The notes under the pieces: model-generated
What the model saw: only the letters and a program-made list of their open reading frames with translations
What the model was told of the DNA's origin: nothing
Databases searched by the model: none
Translations under genes and position numbers: made by a program
Source of the DNA: JAYEHC01 sp964490635
GTDB lineage: Bacteria > Patescibacteriota > Minisyncoccia > JAHIHE01 > JAGLIN01
Direction of reading: 5' to 3'
Assembly: GCA_964490635.1 (NCBI GenBank)
Contig: CAZBCK010000009.1
Span: 1 to 25,775 of the forward strand
DNA length: 25,775 nt
Part shown: in pieces, positions 6,930 through 14,853 of the stretch
How the letters are laid out: every line of letters begins with the position of its first letter
Position numbering within the stretch: the stretch's first letter is position 1

Positions 6930-8582
6930 ATGTTAAGAAATAAGATCAAAATCAACCAAACGCCAATTGAAGATTTTTTATTTGCCTTAAATGGAGTATC
7001 TAAAAATTTTACCAGCCGAAAACTTTTTTCCGGGGTTGATCTGGTAATGCAAAAAAAGGATCGCCTTGCTATCATTGGTCCGAATGGAACAGGAAAAAGC
7101 ACTTTGCTAAAAATAATCGTTGGACTGATCGAAAGTGACAGTGGAAGCGTTCAGAGAAACAAGGATTTGCGAATTGGTTATTTGCCACAGGAGACAAATT
7201 GGGACTCACTGGAAAATAAAATAATCATTGAAATGAAATCAACAAATAGCAAAATTTTTAATTTGATCAGGGAAAAAGAAAAATATGAATTAATAATTTC
7301 TGATTCAAAAAGAAAAGATCTGAAAAAAAAGATAAATGAATATGGAGAAATTGTTAATCAATATGAAGCAAGAGATGGCTATAAATATGAAATGGCAGCG
7401 GAAAAAATTTTGCCGGAGTTTGATTTTCCGGAAAGTGAATGGGAAAGAAAAGTGAAATCTTTAAGTGGCGGAGAAAGAACGCGGCTGGCTTTGGCAAAGA
7501 TCATCTTACAAAAACCGAACCTTTTAATCTTGGATGAACCAACCAATCATTTAGACCTAAAAACAATTTCCTGGCTGGAGAATATTCTGAGCGCGTCCGA
7601 GATAGCAATCGTCACCGTTTCACATGATCGACATTTCCTAGATCTGATCTTCCAAAAAACATTTGAATTAAGCAAAAACGGTTTGGAAAAATACTATTGC
7701 AACTATTCCAGCTACCTTGAAGAGAAAGACAAAAGAGCTGAAAAAAAGAAAGAGGAATATAAAAACCAGAAAAAATATCTGGACAAACAACAGGAATTTA
7801 TTGATCGTTTTCGTTATAAAGCAACCAAAGCCAAAGCGGTGCAAAGCAGAATTAAGATGATTGATAAAATTGAGAAAGTGGAAGAGCCGCAGGAAGATAA
7901 AAAAAAGATCAAGATAAAATTTGAAAGCTCTTTTGGTCTGCCTCAAAAAGTTTTGGAAATTGAGGATCTGTTGATCGGCGAAAAAGATCTGCCTCTCGCG
8001 ATCCTTGAGGGTAAATGGGAAATAGAAAAAAGCGACAAGATCGGTGTCATCGGTTCCAACGGCGCGGGAAAATCAACATTCCTTAAAACTTTGATCGGCA
8101 AAAAGAAAATTATTGACGGCAAGATCAAATTTTCCGGCAAAGCCAAAATTGGCTACTATGCCCAGGCGCACGAAGAGCTTGATCCCAAAAAAAACATTTT
8201 GGAAGAAGTGGAAATAAAAACCAAAGTCAGCGAAAACAAAATTCGAACTATTTTGGGCTCTCTGCTTTTTTCCGGAGAAGATGTCTATAAATCAGTAGCC
8301 GACTTAAGTGGCGGTGAACGCGCCCGCGTCACTATCGCTGAATTGATTTTGGGCAATTCCAATATGCTTTTTCTGGACGAGCCGACAAATCACTTGGACA
8401 TAGAAAGTAAAACTGCCATCGCCACGATCCTGAAAAATTTCACCGGTCCGATCATTATGATCTCCCACGACAGATATGTTCTCAACGAAATTTGCAACAT
8501 TATCTGGAAGATAGAAAATAATGAAATTAAAAAATATCTGGGGAATTATGATGATTCTGTCGACAGAGATTCAAAATTTTGA
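6930..8582 (+). CDS. ABC-F family ATPase (ribosome-associated, EttA/Uup-like)
   Basis: The protein has 550 residues and two ABC domains in one chain without membrane segments, the ABC-F layout. Domain 1 has Walker A GPNGTGKST (50-58), signature LSGGERTR (178-185) and Walker B LLILDEPTNHLD (198-209). Domain 2 has GSNGAGKST (375-383), LSGGERAR (459-466) and MLFLDEPTNHLD (479-490). Between them lies a charged, helical linker (about 262-325, rich in Lys/Glu), the element that reaches into the ribosomal E site in this family. ABC-F proteins act on stalled or initiating ribosomes or protect them from antibiotics; which subtype this is cannot be told by eye. The ATG at 6930 is preceded by a near-copy of itself 29 bases upstream. 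idi follows on the same strand. Confidence 0.93.
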   Translation: MLRNKIKINQTPIEDFLFALNGVSKNFTSRKLFSGVDLVMQKKDRLAIIGPNGTGKSTLLKIIVGLIESDSGSVQRNKDLRIGYLPQETNWDSLENKIIIEMKSTNSKIFNLIREKEKYELIISDSKRKDLKKKINEYGEIVNQYEARDGYKYEMAAEKILPEFDFPESEWERKVKSLSGGERTRLALAKIILQKPNLLILDEPTNHLDLKTISWLENILSASEIAIVTVSHDRHFLDLIFQKTFELSKNGLEKYYCNYSSYLEEKDKRAEKKKEEYKNQKKYLDKQQEFIDRFRYKATKAKAVQSRIKMIDKIEKVEEPQEDKKKIKIKFESSFGLPQKVLEIEDLLIGEKDLPLAILEGKWEIEKSDKIGVIGSNGAGKSTFLKTLIGKKKIIDGKIKFSGKAKIGYYAQAHEELDPKKNILEEVEIKTKVSENKIRTILGSLLFSGEDVYKSVADLSGGERARVTIAELILGNSNMLFLDEPTNHLDIESKTAIATILKNFTGPIIMISHDRYVLNEICNIIWKIENNEIKKYLGNYDDSVDRDSKF

Positions 8583-8658
8583 ACTCTTACAATTTTTCAT
8601 TGACAACCCGAATGACAACTCTCATAATACTATTGTTAATTCAAATAACGATAAAAAT

Positions 8659-9159
8659 ATGCCAGAAGAAATTATTTTAGTGGACAAAAACGACCGGGAA
8701 ATTGGAACAGGCGAAAAAATGAAAGTTCATCAAGACGGAAAACTGCACCGGGCATTTTCTATTTTCGTTTTCAATTCCAAAAATGAAATGCTTTTGCAAA
8801 AGAGAGCGAAAACAAAATATCACTGTGGCGAGCTTTGGACAAACACCTGTTGCAGTCATCCAAGATCCGGAGAATCATTGGAAGAAGCGACTCATCGCAG
8901 ATTGCAAGAGGAAATGGGTTTTAATTGCAAACTGAAAGAAATTGCCAGTTTTATTTATAAAGCAAAATTTGACAACGGACTTACCGAACACGAATACGAT
9001 CACATTTTCACGGGCAGATTTGACAGCGAGCCGAAACTAAATTCCGAAGAAGCGGATGACTACAAATGGATTGATCTGGAGAGTTTAAAAAAGGAAATTA
9101 AAAAAAATCCGGACGATTTTACTGTCTGGTTTAAAATTGCGATAGAAAAAGTTTTTTGA
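8659..9159 (+). CDS. idi: Isopentenyl-diphosphate delta-isomerase, type I (Nudix fold)
   Basis: The enzyme interconverts isopentenyl diphosphate and dimethylallyl diphosphate for isoprenoid synthesis. Counting from ATG 8659 it has 166 residues, near the usual bacterial length. The frame is open back to 8521 but that part overlaps the ABC-F gene and does not look homologous. By comparison with the E. coli enzyme, the active-site Cys is C65 in TNTCCSHP. The metal ligands correspond to H24, H30 and H67, and E110 and E112 in TEHEYDHIF include the catalytic Glu. The Nudix-type helix is ESLEEATHRRLQEEMG (72-87). It begins 76 bases after the ABC-F stop and is probably cotranscribed. No other isoprenoid gene is in the window. 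Confidence 0.93.
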   Translation: MPEEIILVDKNDREIGTGEKMKVHQDGKLHRAFSIFVFNSKNEMLLQKRAKTKYHCGELWTNTCCSHPRSGESLEEATHRRLQEEMGFNCKLKEIASFIYKAKFDNGLTEHEYDHIFTGRFDSEPKLNSEEADDYKWIDLESLKKEIKKNPDDFTVWFKIAIEKVF

Positions 9160-9173
9160 AAGTGACGGGCACC

Positions 9174-10196
9174 TTAAAGATATTTCCCTTTCGTTTCCGG
9201 AAATAAAATATCAATTATTTCTTTCGCCACATTTCTCGGTTTTCCTTGACATGGAAAATGTTGTGGATATATTCCAGGTGAAGAATTCAGTTCAACTATT
9301 ATATAACTATTTTTAGTCGGTTTTTTTGAAATATCTTTATTAGTCATTAAATCAACTCCCGCATAAGCAAGTCCTGGAATAGCCCTTACAGATTTTACTG
9401 CAATTTTTTTTAATTCCGGGTGAACTTGATCCGTAACATCTATACTATCGCCCCCAGTTGAAATATTAGACTCTTTTCTAAGATAGATCTTTTTTCCTTT
9501 AACCGGAATGTAATCCAAGTTTATTTTTTGTTCAATTAAGTTTTGTTTTGTGATATTATCTATTTTTATTTTTACCAAAGGTTTTTCATTTTTTTCTCCT
9601 CGCATTGGATCACTATTTTTGATTTTTACTAATTCTTTGATATTGTGAATCCCGTCACCAATAATATTAGCAGGATCTCTGTATGTTACGGCAAGAACTT
9701 TTTTTGTAGTAGTTATAAAACGAAATTCTTTTCCTTTGAATTCCTCCTCAATTAAAACATACTTGCTTTTTTTAATAATTTTCTTTATTGCTTCATCGCA
9801 ACCTTTCTCATTTTTTAGTCCTATAAAAACTAAGTTACCGTGATCACCATCAAAGGGCTTTATTACAATAGGATATCCTATTGTTTTTATAAATTCGTAT
9901 GCTTCGTTAATTTTATTTTTATGAAACGATTTGCCTTCAGCAACACTTATCTTTCTTCTGGATAACAAGCTTTTTGCTAATACCTTATTTCCTTCCGCAT
10001 AGCTCGCGGGAGCAGATGTTTTTGAACTTTTTTGTCCAATAATATATTCAAAATGTTTTCTACACGATAATTCCAGAAAAGCCATTTCTTCTTGATAATC
10101 ATTAATATGATCAACTTTTATTCCTCTCTTTATAGCTTCATTTGCCAAAAGCGTTGAACTAATAGCTTTTATGCTTTTTGGTACATTTTTTATCAT
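9174..10196 (-). CDS. ATP-grasp ligase, cyanophycin synthetase / GshAB-like
   Basis: The 340-residue enzyme has the ATP-grasp fold, which joins a carboxylate to an amine through an acyl phosphate. Visible marks are KVLAKSLLSRRKISV (about 71-85), the nucleotide-binding strand GYPIVIKPFDGDHGNLV (107-123), VLIEEEFKGKEFRFITT (147-163), and the metal-binding end GVDLMT plus IVELNSSPGI (280-309). The sequence NISTGGDSIDVTDQVHP (244-260) is typical of the cyanophycin synthetase and bifunctional glutathione synthetase ATP-grasp domains. The N-terminal and Mur-ligase parts of cyanophycin synthetase are missing. It is the last gene of the minus-strand cluster, 22 bases after the DUF1704 gene. The substrate is unknown; amino-acid or peptide ligation is inferred. 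Confidence 0.85.
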   Translation of the reverse strand: MIKNVPKSIKAISSTLLANEAIKRGIKVDHINDYQEEMAFLELSCRKHFEYIIGQKSSKTSAPASYAEGNKVLAKSLLSRRKISVAEGKSFHKNKINEAYEFIKTIGYPIVIKPFDGDHGNLVFIGLKNEKGCDEAIKKIIKKSKYVLIEEEFKGKEFRFITTTKKVLAVTYRDPANIIGDGIHNIKELVKIKNSDPMRGEKNEKPLVKIKIDNITKQNLIEQKINLDYIPVKGKKIYLRKESNISTGGDSIDVTDQVHPELKKIAVKSVRAIPGLAYAGVDLMTNKDISKKPTKNSYIIVELNSSPGIYPQHFPCQGKPRNVAKEIIDILFPETKGKYL

Positions 10197-10218
10197 AAGT
10201 TTTTATTAAAAAGTTTTT

Positions 10219-11766
10219 TTATCCATTATCTTTTAACCCCATCATATCTTCATTTACAATTTTCCTCCCTTCACAAATTTGTTTAGCAATATTCATTGCC
10301 ACTTCATGTCCCCTTTTATAAACATAAGATCCTGAATAAACTCCAGCATTGATCATATCTGGAACAAGAACAGGATCAACCTTAGATTGTCTTAAATATT
10401 TATCAACTCCTTCTTTCTCTATTTCCAATGCCATAAATTCTCCTTCAAAATACGCTTTGTCTTTTGGAAAATAATATGGATACATTCCTCTTGTAATTCT
10501 ACGCAGTGTTATTTTTGCTCCTTTGGATGCTTTTTTTTCACTTTCTTCTTCGTCGTCTCCCTTGGCTAAAAATTCCTCTTTTTTTAAATTAAAAATATAA
10601 TCGTAGACCTCTCCAATATCAGCGCCTCCTTTAATTTTTTCCATTGCCAAAATATAATATGCTTCTGACTGAACTTCAAAATCTGAATACGATTCTCCAA
10701 GTAATTCTTTTTTTATTTCAGCCTCGCTTCTTACGGCAAATCCTTCTTGCGCTGTTTCCCAGTCTTTGCCAAAACTTAGACCTTCTAATCCTAATTTATG
10801 ATTATAATTATTTTGAGTAACATGGCACCCTATTTCATGAGCGATTAATTGAACAAGTTTTATGCCATCAACTTCTCGGTCTGGCGGAATTAATATAACG
10901 GGGTGATCATAATCGGGATCGCTAGGACGCACATTTATAGAAGTAGCTCTTTCGTCTATAATAACTTCAAAGTTATTATATCTTAAATTTCCTTTATCTA
11001 AAGCCAAGTCAAAGTATGTTTTTATTTCTTCGGCATTGAATTTTTCTTTTTCTAACGCTTTTTCCAAGTCACTTTTAACGATGTCTTTCTCCCTTTTTTC
11101 TTTCAAAAATTCTATTTTTTCTTTATAACATTCTTTTGCTTTTTGGCATAATTGATCATCAATATCCCCATAAGCGATTTTAGCATTTTCAAACGCTTTC
11201 TCCGGATTGCCGTTTTTAATCTCTATAAGAATATTTACCTTTGCTTTCATAATAGCTATCATCTCTAAAACAATATTTTTAACACTCTCGCTTGTCTCGT
11301 TTTCAACATTTTTTTCTATGTTTTCTAAATTTGCAATATCATTTTTTAATTCTTGAATGTCTACTTTGTCCATTTCAGGATAAGTAAAAATCGGACTATA
11401 CTCGCTGTCCTCTTTTCTCTTTTCTAAAAATAGATTTATTTCTTGATTGAAATCTCTTCCTTCCACTCCTTTTGGTTCAAAATACGAATAAACCATTTCA
11501 TAATCTTTTCCGATTCCATAAATTTCTTTTGAGTATTTAATCAATCTTTCTTTTGCTTCTTTTCTTTCTTTTTCCTCTGGATTTATCTCAAGTTCTTCTA
11601 TTATTGATTTTATTTCATTTTCAGCATAATCCGGCATTTCGCCTTTTACTGTTTTCGCTACCGTTTTCTTTTCTATTTCTACCATCGCATCCTTAACTTC
11701 CTTTTCCGCCTCCGCTTTTTTTATTTCGGAAATTGTTGATTCTAGTTTTGGTTGTTCTGTTTTCAT
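10219..11766 (-). CDS. DUF1704/MATCAP-type zinc peptidase (tyrosine carboxypeptidase-like)
   Basis: The 515-residue protein has a long charged N-terminal part (1-250, strongly Lys/Glu, likely coiled coil). Its C-terminal metallopeptidase domain carries the zinc motif HEIGCH (310-315) and, 25 residues on, QEGFA (340-344). HExxxH followed by a QEGLA-like motif defines DUF1704, annotated in bacteria as the QEGLA-motif protein and related to the eukaryotic MATCAP/TMCP tyrosine carboxypeptidases that trim tubulin tails. This makes a peptidase that removes terminal residues plausible. No signal peptide is seen, so it is probably cytoplasmic. It sits between two ATP-grasp ligase genes with 22-base gaps, which suggests that it trims or recycles what the ligases make. 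Confidence 0.85.
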   Translation of the reverse strand: MKTEQPKLESTISEIKKAEAEKEVKDAMVEIEKKTVAKTVKGEMPDYAENEIKSIIEELEINPEEKERKEAKERLIKYSKEIYGIGKDYEMVYSYFEPKGVEGRDFNQEINLFLEKRKEDSEYSPIFTYPEMDKVDIQELKNDIANLENIEKNVENETSESVKNIVLEMIAIMKAKVNILIEIKNGNPEKAFENAKIAYGDIDDQLCQKAKECYKEKIEFLKEKREKDIVKSDLEKALEKEKFNAEEIKTYFDLALDKGNLRYNNFEVIIDERATSINVRPSDPDYDHPVILIPPDREVDGIKLVQLIAHEIGCHVTQNNYNHKLGLEGLSFGKDWETAQEGFAVRSEAEIKKELLGESYSDFEVQSEAYYILAMEKIKGGADIGEVYDYIFNLKKEEFLAKGDDEEESEKKASKGAKITLRRITRGMYPYYFPKDKAYFEGEFMALEIEKEGVDKYLRQSKVDPVLVPDMINAGVYSGSYVYKRGHEVAMNIAKQICEGRKIVNEDMMGLKDNG

Positions 11767-11788
11767 AAATTTAATTTAATGCTAATAA

Positions 11789-13351
11789 TTATTTTACTTC
11801 TTTCCCAAAAACCGCTCTCGTCTTCTTGCTCGGATCCACTAAAAACCTTCCCAAATCTCTCCGTCCGATAATTACCGGAAACTCCAAATGACTTCTATCC
11901 GTCACAGACATTTTTGAGATTACTGAAACACCAGATAAAATTATATTCATTTTAATCAACAAGCGATAAGAAATACCGTGACTAGATTTAATGACAACCG
12001 TGTCAAAATTATCACCCCACTTATCTAATTTGTCTTTTATTTCCTCGTCCAAAATTTCCTTAGTCGCGTTATTATCTATTTCTAAATTTTCAACTATCTC
12101 CTTAAATTCATCTACCGCCTTTCCATAACCTAATTTTCTCGCCAATTCTTCATCTATTGAAGAACGATCCGCACCCGTGTCTATCTTCGCTTTTAGCTCT
12201 ATTTCTTTTTCTTCTGTTTTCTCTTTTTCTTTCTTTGCTAATTCCCCTCTTGAGATAGGCAAGGGGTGTGTGTTTTTTATTTCTTCGCCATTTTTATTTT
12301 CTATATCTTTGCTTTCTTTATTTAAAGTTCCAAATTCATCATTCAAAATTCCCTTTATCCTAATTGTTTCAATAATTCCTAAAATCTGCTTTCCAGAAAT
12401 ATCTTCTATCTCCTCTTCTATCTCTCCGCCGAATAAATCCTGGGCGATTCTAATTCCGTGAATTTCATTTTTTACTTTTAATCCGCTTACTTTTTGTAGG
12501 CGATATTTGAGCGGCGCCAGATTGGCGATTTGAATGGAAAGTCCGGCATGCGCGTTTATTTCCAGAACGACCGGACCGCGTTCGCTGTCAATGGCAATGT
12601 CCACCCCAATGTACCCTAACCTAGAAACTTCCTGACATTTAATCGCAATTTCCAAAATTTCTTTCCAGCGCGGAATTCTAATTCCCTTTAAGATCAACTT
12701 CGTATCGGGATGTTTTTCAATCAAATAATCGCGCATTACCGCGTTAGTCGTCACGCCCGTGGCAATATCCACTCCCAGTCCTATCCCACCCATATGCAAG
12801 TTGGCTTTCCCTCCGGATTCTCTGGTCGGCAAACGAAGCATTGCCATTACGGGAACTTTATTATAAACGATTACCCTAATATCGGGAATTCCTTTGTAGG
12901 AATACGGCTTGAGAATTTTTAAAAGTTTAATTCTCTCTTCAAAAAAAGCAACATCGGAAGTTCCGGAGAAAGAATAGAATCCTTCAAAAATATCCATAAT
13001 GTGATTTCGCAGATCTTTAATGGTTACTTTTCCGCCTTCCGTTGAAACCCAGCTCTGATCTTTCTGCTGTCCAAAAATTACTTTTATTCCTTTTCCACCG
13101 CTGCCGCAATTTGGTTTTAAAACAAAACTTTTCGGCAGGTTACTCCATTTAAAAACTTCCAGTTCGTGCCTGTTTCTAACAACACCATAAACTTTTGGAA
13201 CCGGAACTCCAGCTTTAAAAAGCGCTTCCTTGCTCCGCAGTTTATTATTCGCAAGACGAATCGCTCCCTGAAGATTATACGGTCTGATATAAGAAAGATT
13301 TCTGGCATTCATTCCCAGAAGACCTTTACTATTTTTAATTAAGGTTAGCAT
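11789..13351 (-). CDS. ATP-grasp ligase (alpha-L-glutamate ligase-like) fused to a retropepsin-like RimK-associated protease domain
   Basis: Counted from ATG 13351 the protein has 520 residues. The frame stays open to a GTG at 13414, but those 21 extra codons lie inside a palindromic repeat. Residues 1-310 form an ATP-grasp enzyme (ATPgrasp_ST, alpha-L-glutamate ligase-like): SFVLKPNCGSGGKGI (75-89), YKGIPDIRVIVYNKVPVMAM (152-171), GYIGVDIAID (246-255) and VVLEINAHAGLSIQIAN (261-277). After a Lys/Glu linker, residues 386-516 match the RimK-associated putative zinc/aspartic protease family (PF05618-like). This part has AKIDTGADRSSID (388-400), with a retropepsin DTGA motif, and FPVIIGRRDLGRFLVDPSK (491-509). 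A ligase and a protease in one chain suggests making and editing of the same bond. It belongs to the 7TM/DUF1704 cluster. Confidence 0.88.
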   Translation of the reverse strand: MLTLIKNSKGLLGMNARNLSYIRPYNLQGAIRLANNKLRSKEALFKAGVPVPKVYGVVRNRHELEVFKWSNLPKSFVLKPNCGSGGKGIKVIFGQQKDQSWVSTEGGKVTIKDLRNHIMDIFEGFYSFSGTSDVAFFEERIKLLKILKPYSYKGIPDIRVIVYNKVPVMAMLRLPTRESGGKANLHMGGIGLGVDIATGVTTNAVMRDYLIEKHPDTKLILKGIRIPRWKEILEIAIKCQEVSRLGYIGVDIAIDSERGPVVLEINAHAGLSIQIANLAPLKYRLQKVSGLKVKNEIHGIRIAQDLFGGEIEEEIEDISGKQILGIIETIRIKGILNDEFGTLNKESKDIENKNGEEIKNTHPLPISRGELAKKEKEKTEEKEIELKAKIDTGADRSSIDEELARKLGYGKAVDEFKEIVENLEIDNNATKEILDEEIKDKLDKWGDNFDTVVIKSSHGISYRLLIKMNIILSGVSVISKMSVTDRSHLEFPVIIGRRDLGRFLVDPSKKTRAVFGKEVK

Positions 13352-13357
13352 AACTTG

Positions 13358-13432
13358 TCGTAGGGGCAGACCTGTGTGTCTGCCCTGTTTTTGGTTAGTA
13401 TTCCGGACAGACACACAGGTCTGCCCCTACGA
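13358..13432. repeat. Perfectly placed intergenic palindrome in the ATP-grasp operon
   Basis: Two 28-base arms (13358-13385 and 13405-13432) are inverted copies with one mismatch, around a 19-base spacer. The core TAGGGGCAGACC reads inward from both ends. The element fills the gap between the stop codon of the 7TM gene (13433) and the ATG at 13351, ending six bases before that ATG. Read on the minus strand it contains AGGGG (13428-13424), nine bases before a GTG (13414) in frame with the ligase gene. Confidence 0.9.
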
Positions 13433-14083
13433 TTATGAATGATCAGTATTTTTAATAACCTCTCTAAATCTCAAATACTCACTCAAGCGAAGCCCTGACC
13501 AGCGTCCTAAAAATATATTGACAACAAATAATAGTAAGACATACTCCGGATGTTCAAGGACCAAATTCCTGAACTGATCCCAAATTATAAAATAATAGCC
13601 TGCTATCGCAATAGCAAGCGTTTCGACAGAAAGAATTGTCGCGGTTCTGAATCCCTTTTCAACTTGAGTGGAAATAAATTTTTCTATCAGAGTTATTAAA
13701 ATAAGAATTGGTAAAATTGAAGTTGAAGCAAGTCCGGTTTTTTGCAGATATCCGCCAACGGCAAGAAGCGTTAAAATTGCCAGACTGATCACCGTTAAAA
13801 CAATCGCCATTCTCGGCATATAGAGCAAGCGGAAATCTTTTAGAATATATCGCACTGCTGTCCCGGTCAAAAAAATAACTATAAATATGGCAAGCCCGTA
13901 TTTAATCCCAATTGCCCAAAAAGCAAAAGCCAAAACAAGCGGAGTGTAAATACCGAAAGATTTAATTCCAATCAACTGCCTGAACGCGGCAATCAAGGTG
14001 GCAATGAACGGCAGCGCAAGAATTAAATAAATTGTTTCTATGCTCACGCCTTGAGAGGCAATAAGGTTGATGATGTCGGACAT
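13433..14083 (-). CDS. Seven-transmembrane protein of the 7TM-transglutaminase type, without the transglutaminase domain
   Basis: The 216-residue protein is almost entirely hydrophobic, with about six or seven membrane helices. The start, with SIETIYLILALPFIATLIAAF followed by RQLIGIKSFGIYTPLVLAFAF, matches the domain called 7TM_transglut (PF14402), which in other bacteria is usually fused to an inactive transglutaminase. Here the extracytoplasmic transglutaminase part is absent. In known genomes this membrane protein is encoded next to the alpha-L-glutamate ligase-like ATP-grasp gene, exactly as here. It is therefore probably the membrane partner or transporter of the system. It is the first intact gene of the cluster; a broken NYN gene lies 35 bases upstream. 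Confidence 0.87.
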   Translation of the reverse strand: MSDIINLIASQGVSIETIYLILALPFIATLIAAFRQLIGIKSFGIYTPLVLAFAFWAIGIKYGLAIFIVIFLTGTAVRYILKDFRLLYMPRMAIVLTVISLAILTLLAVGGYLQKTGLASTSILPILILITLIEKFISTQVEKGFRTATILSVETLAIAIAGYYFIIWDQFRNLVLEHPEYVLLLFVVNIFLGRWSGLRLSEYLRFREVIKNTDHS

Positions 14084-14118
14084 AAGATTGAGTTATGAAT
14101 TATGAATTAAATTATTTT

Positions 14119-14675
14119 TTACAAAAACGTCTTGTCGACAAAATTTTCAAGATCCTCTTTTATTAACAATCTTGATAAATTAACGGCTTTTTGCAAGCCA
14201 AAACTTGGCTGATGCGCGAAACCAATATATTCTACTTCCTTCTTTAGAAATTTTACTTTTTTAATAGCTGGGATTAAATCCGTGTCTGAAGAAATTAAAA
14301 TCGCAGAATCATATAAATTTTCATATGCGCCAATAAGCAAATCAATTGCTAATTTTACATCAACCCCTTTTTCATGATAGACCCCATCATTCTCCATAAT
14401 ATATCTTGCTTGGAAGATTGTAAATGAGAAAACAAGCGTTGTTGCTCTTTTCTTAATTTTTGACCTTTTTTATTGTTCTCTTTTGCTCTAACTACTCCAA
14501 TATAATAACGACAAGAAATTATTGTTCTGTCTCGCGCCAACTATTTTGAAAATCCCCTAAAATTAAACTTGGTTAAGTTTCGAAGATTTAATTGCGGCGA
14601 TTTTAATTTGAAATAAAAATTACTTCCGTCTATATACACCGCCACTCTTTTTTTGTTTCTCATAATTTTAGACAT
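14119..14675 (-). pseudogene. Broken NYN-domain (LabA/DUF88-like) gene
   Basis: NYN proteins are PIN-like putative RNases with conserved Asp residues. Reading from ATG 14675, the sequence begins MSKIMRNKKRVAVYIDGSNF, the typical first strand with catalytic Asp. After 44 codons it meets an in-frame TAG (14543-14541), in the context GFSK-stop-LARDR where a Trp codon (TGG) is likely to have stood. The frame then continues (CRYYIGVVRAKENNKK) until about 14400, where homology moves to another frame (YIMENDGVYHEKGVDVKLAI, then ILISSDTDLIPAIKK with the second Asp pair, to the stop at 14119). So one nonsense mutation and one frameshift are needed to explain it. Either the gene is dead or the assembly has errors here. 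Confidence 0.85.
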
Positions 14676-14676
14676 A

Positions 14677-14720
14677 AATAAAAACCCCACCGTGTATCTA
14701 TAAAATAGACTCAAGGTGGG
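14677..14720 (-). terminator. Rho-independent terminator downstream of ruvC
   Basis: On the minus strand CCCACC (14720-14715) pairs with GGTGGG (14691-14686). Inside, TCTAT and ATAGA pair again (14697-14709). A short T run GTTTTTATTT follows. It lies between ruvC and the broken NYN gene, directly before the latter's ATG. Confidence 0.6.
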
Positions 14721-14853
14721 TAATTTTAGCTAATGAAAGTATATCAAATTGATTAAACTTTGTCAACTGTTTTGTCAACGAAAAATCAGACCCATATTTC
14801 TCTATAAAAATATTTAATTCTTTAAACATAAAATTTGATTAAGATAGAATTTA

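Noticed and set aside
13352..13414. Taking GTG 13414 as the definite start of the ligase gene.
   Set aside because: These 21 codons lie inside a palindromic repeat and look unrelated to the enzyme; reported as a possibility only.
14541..14543. Stop-codon reassignment (TAG read as an amino acid) to rescue the NYN gene.
   Set aside because: A frameshift is needed as well, other genes here end normally, and TAG reassignment is not known for this kind of organism. The known CPR change (TGA to Gly) does not apply, as TGA ends intact genes here.
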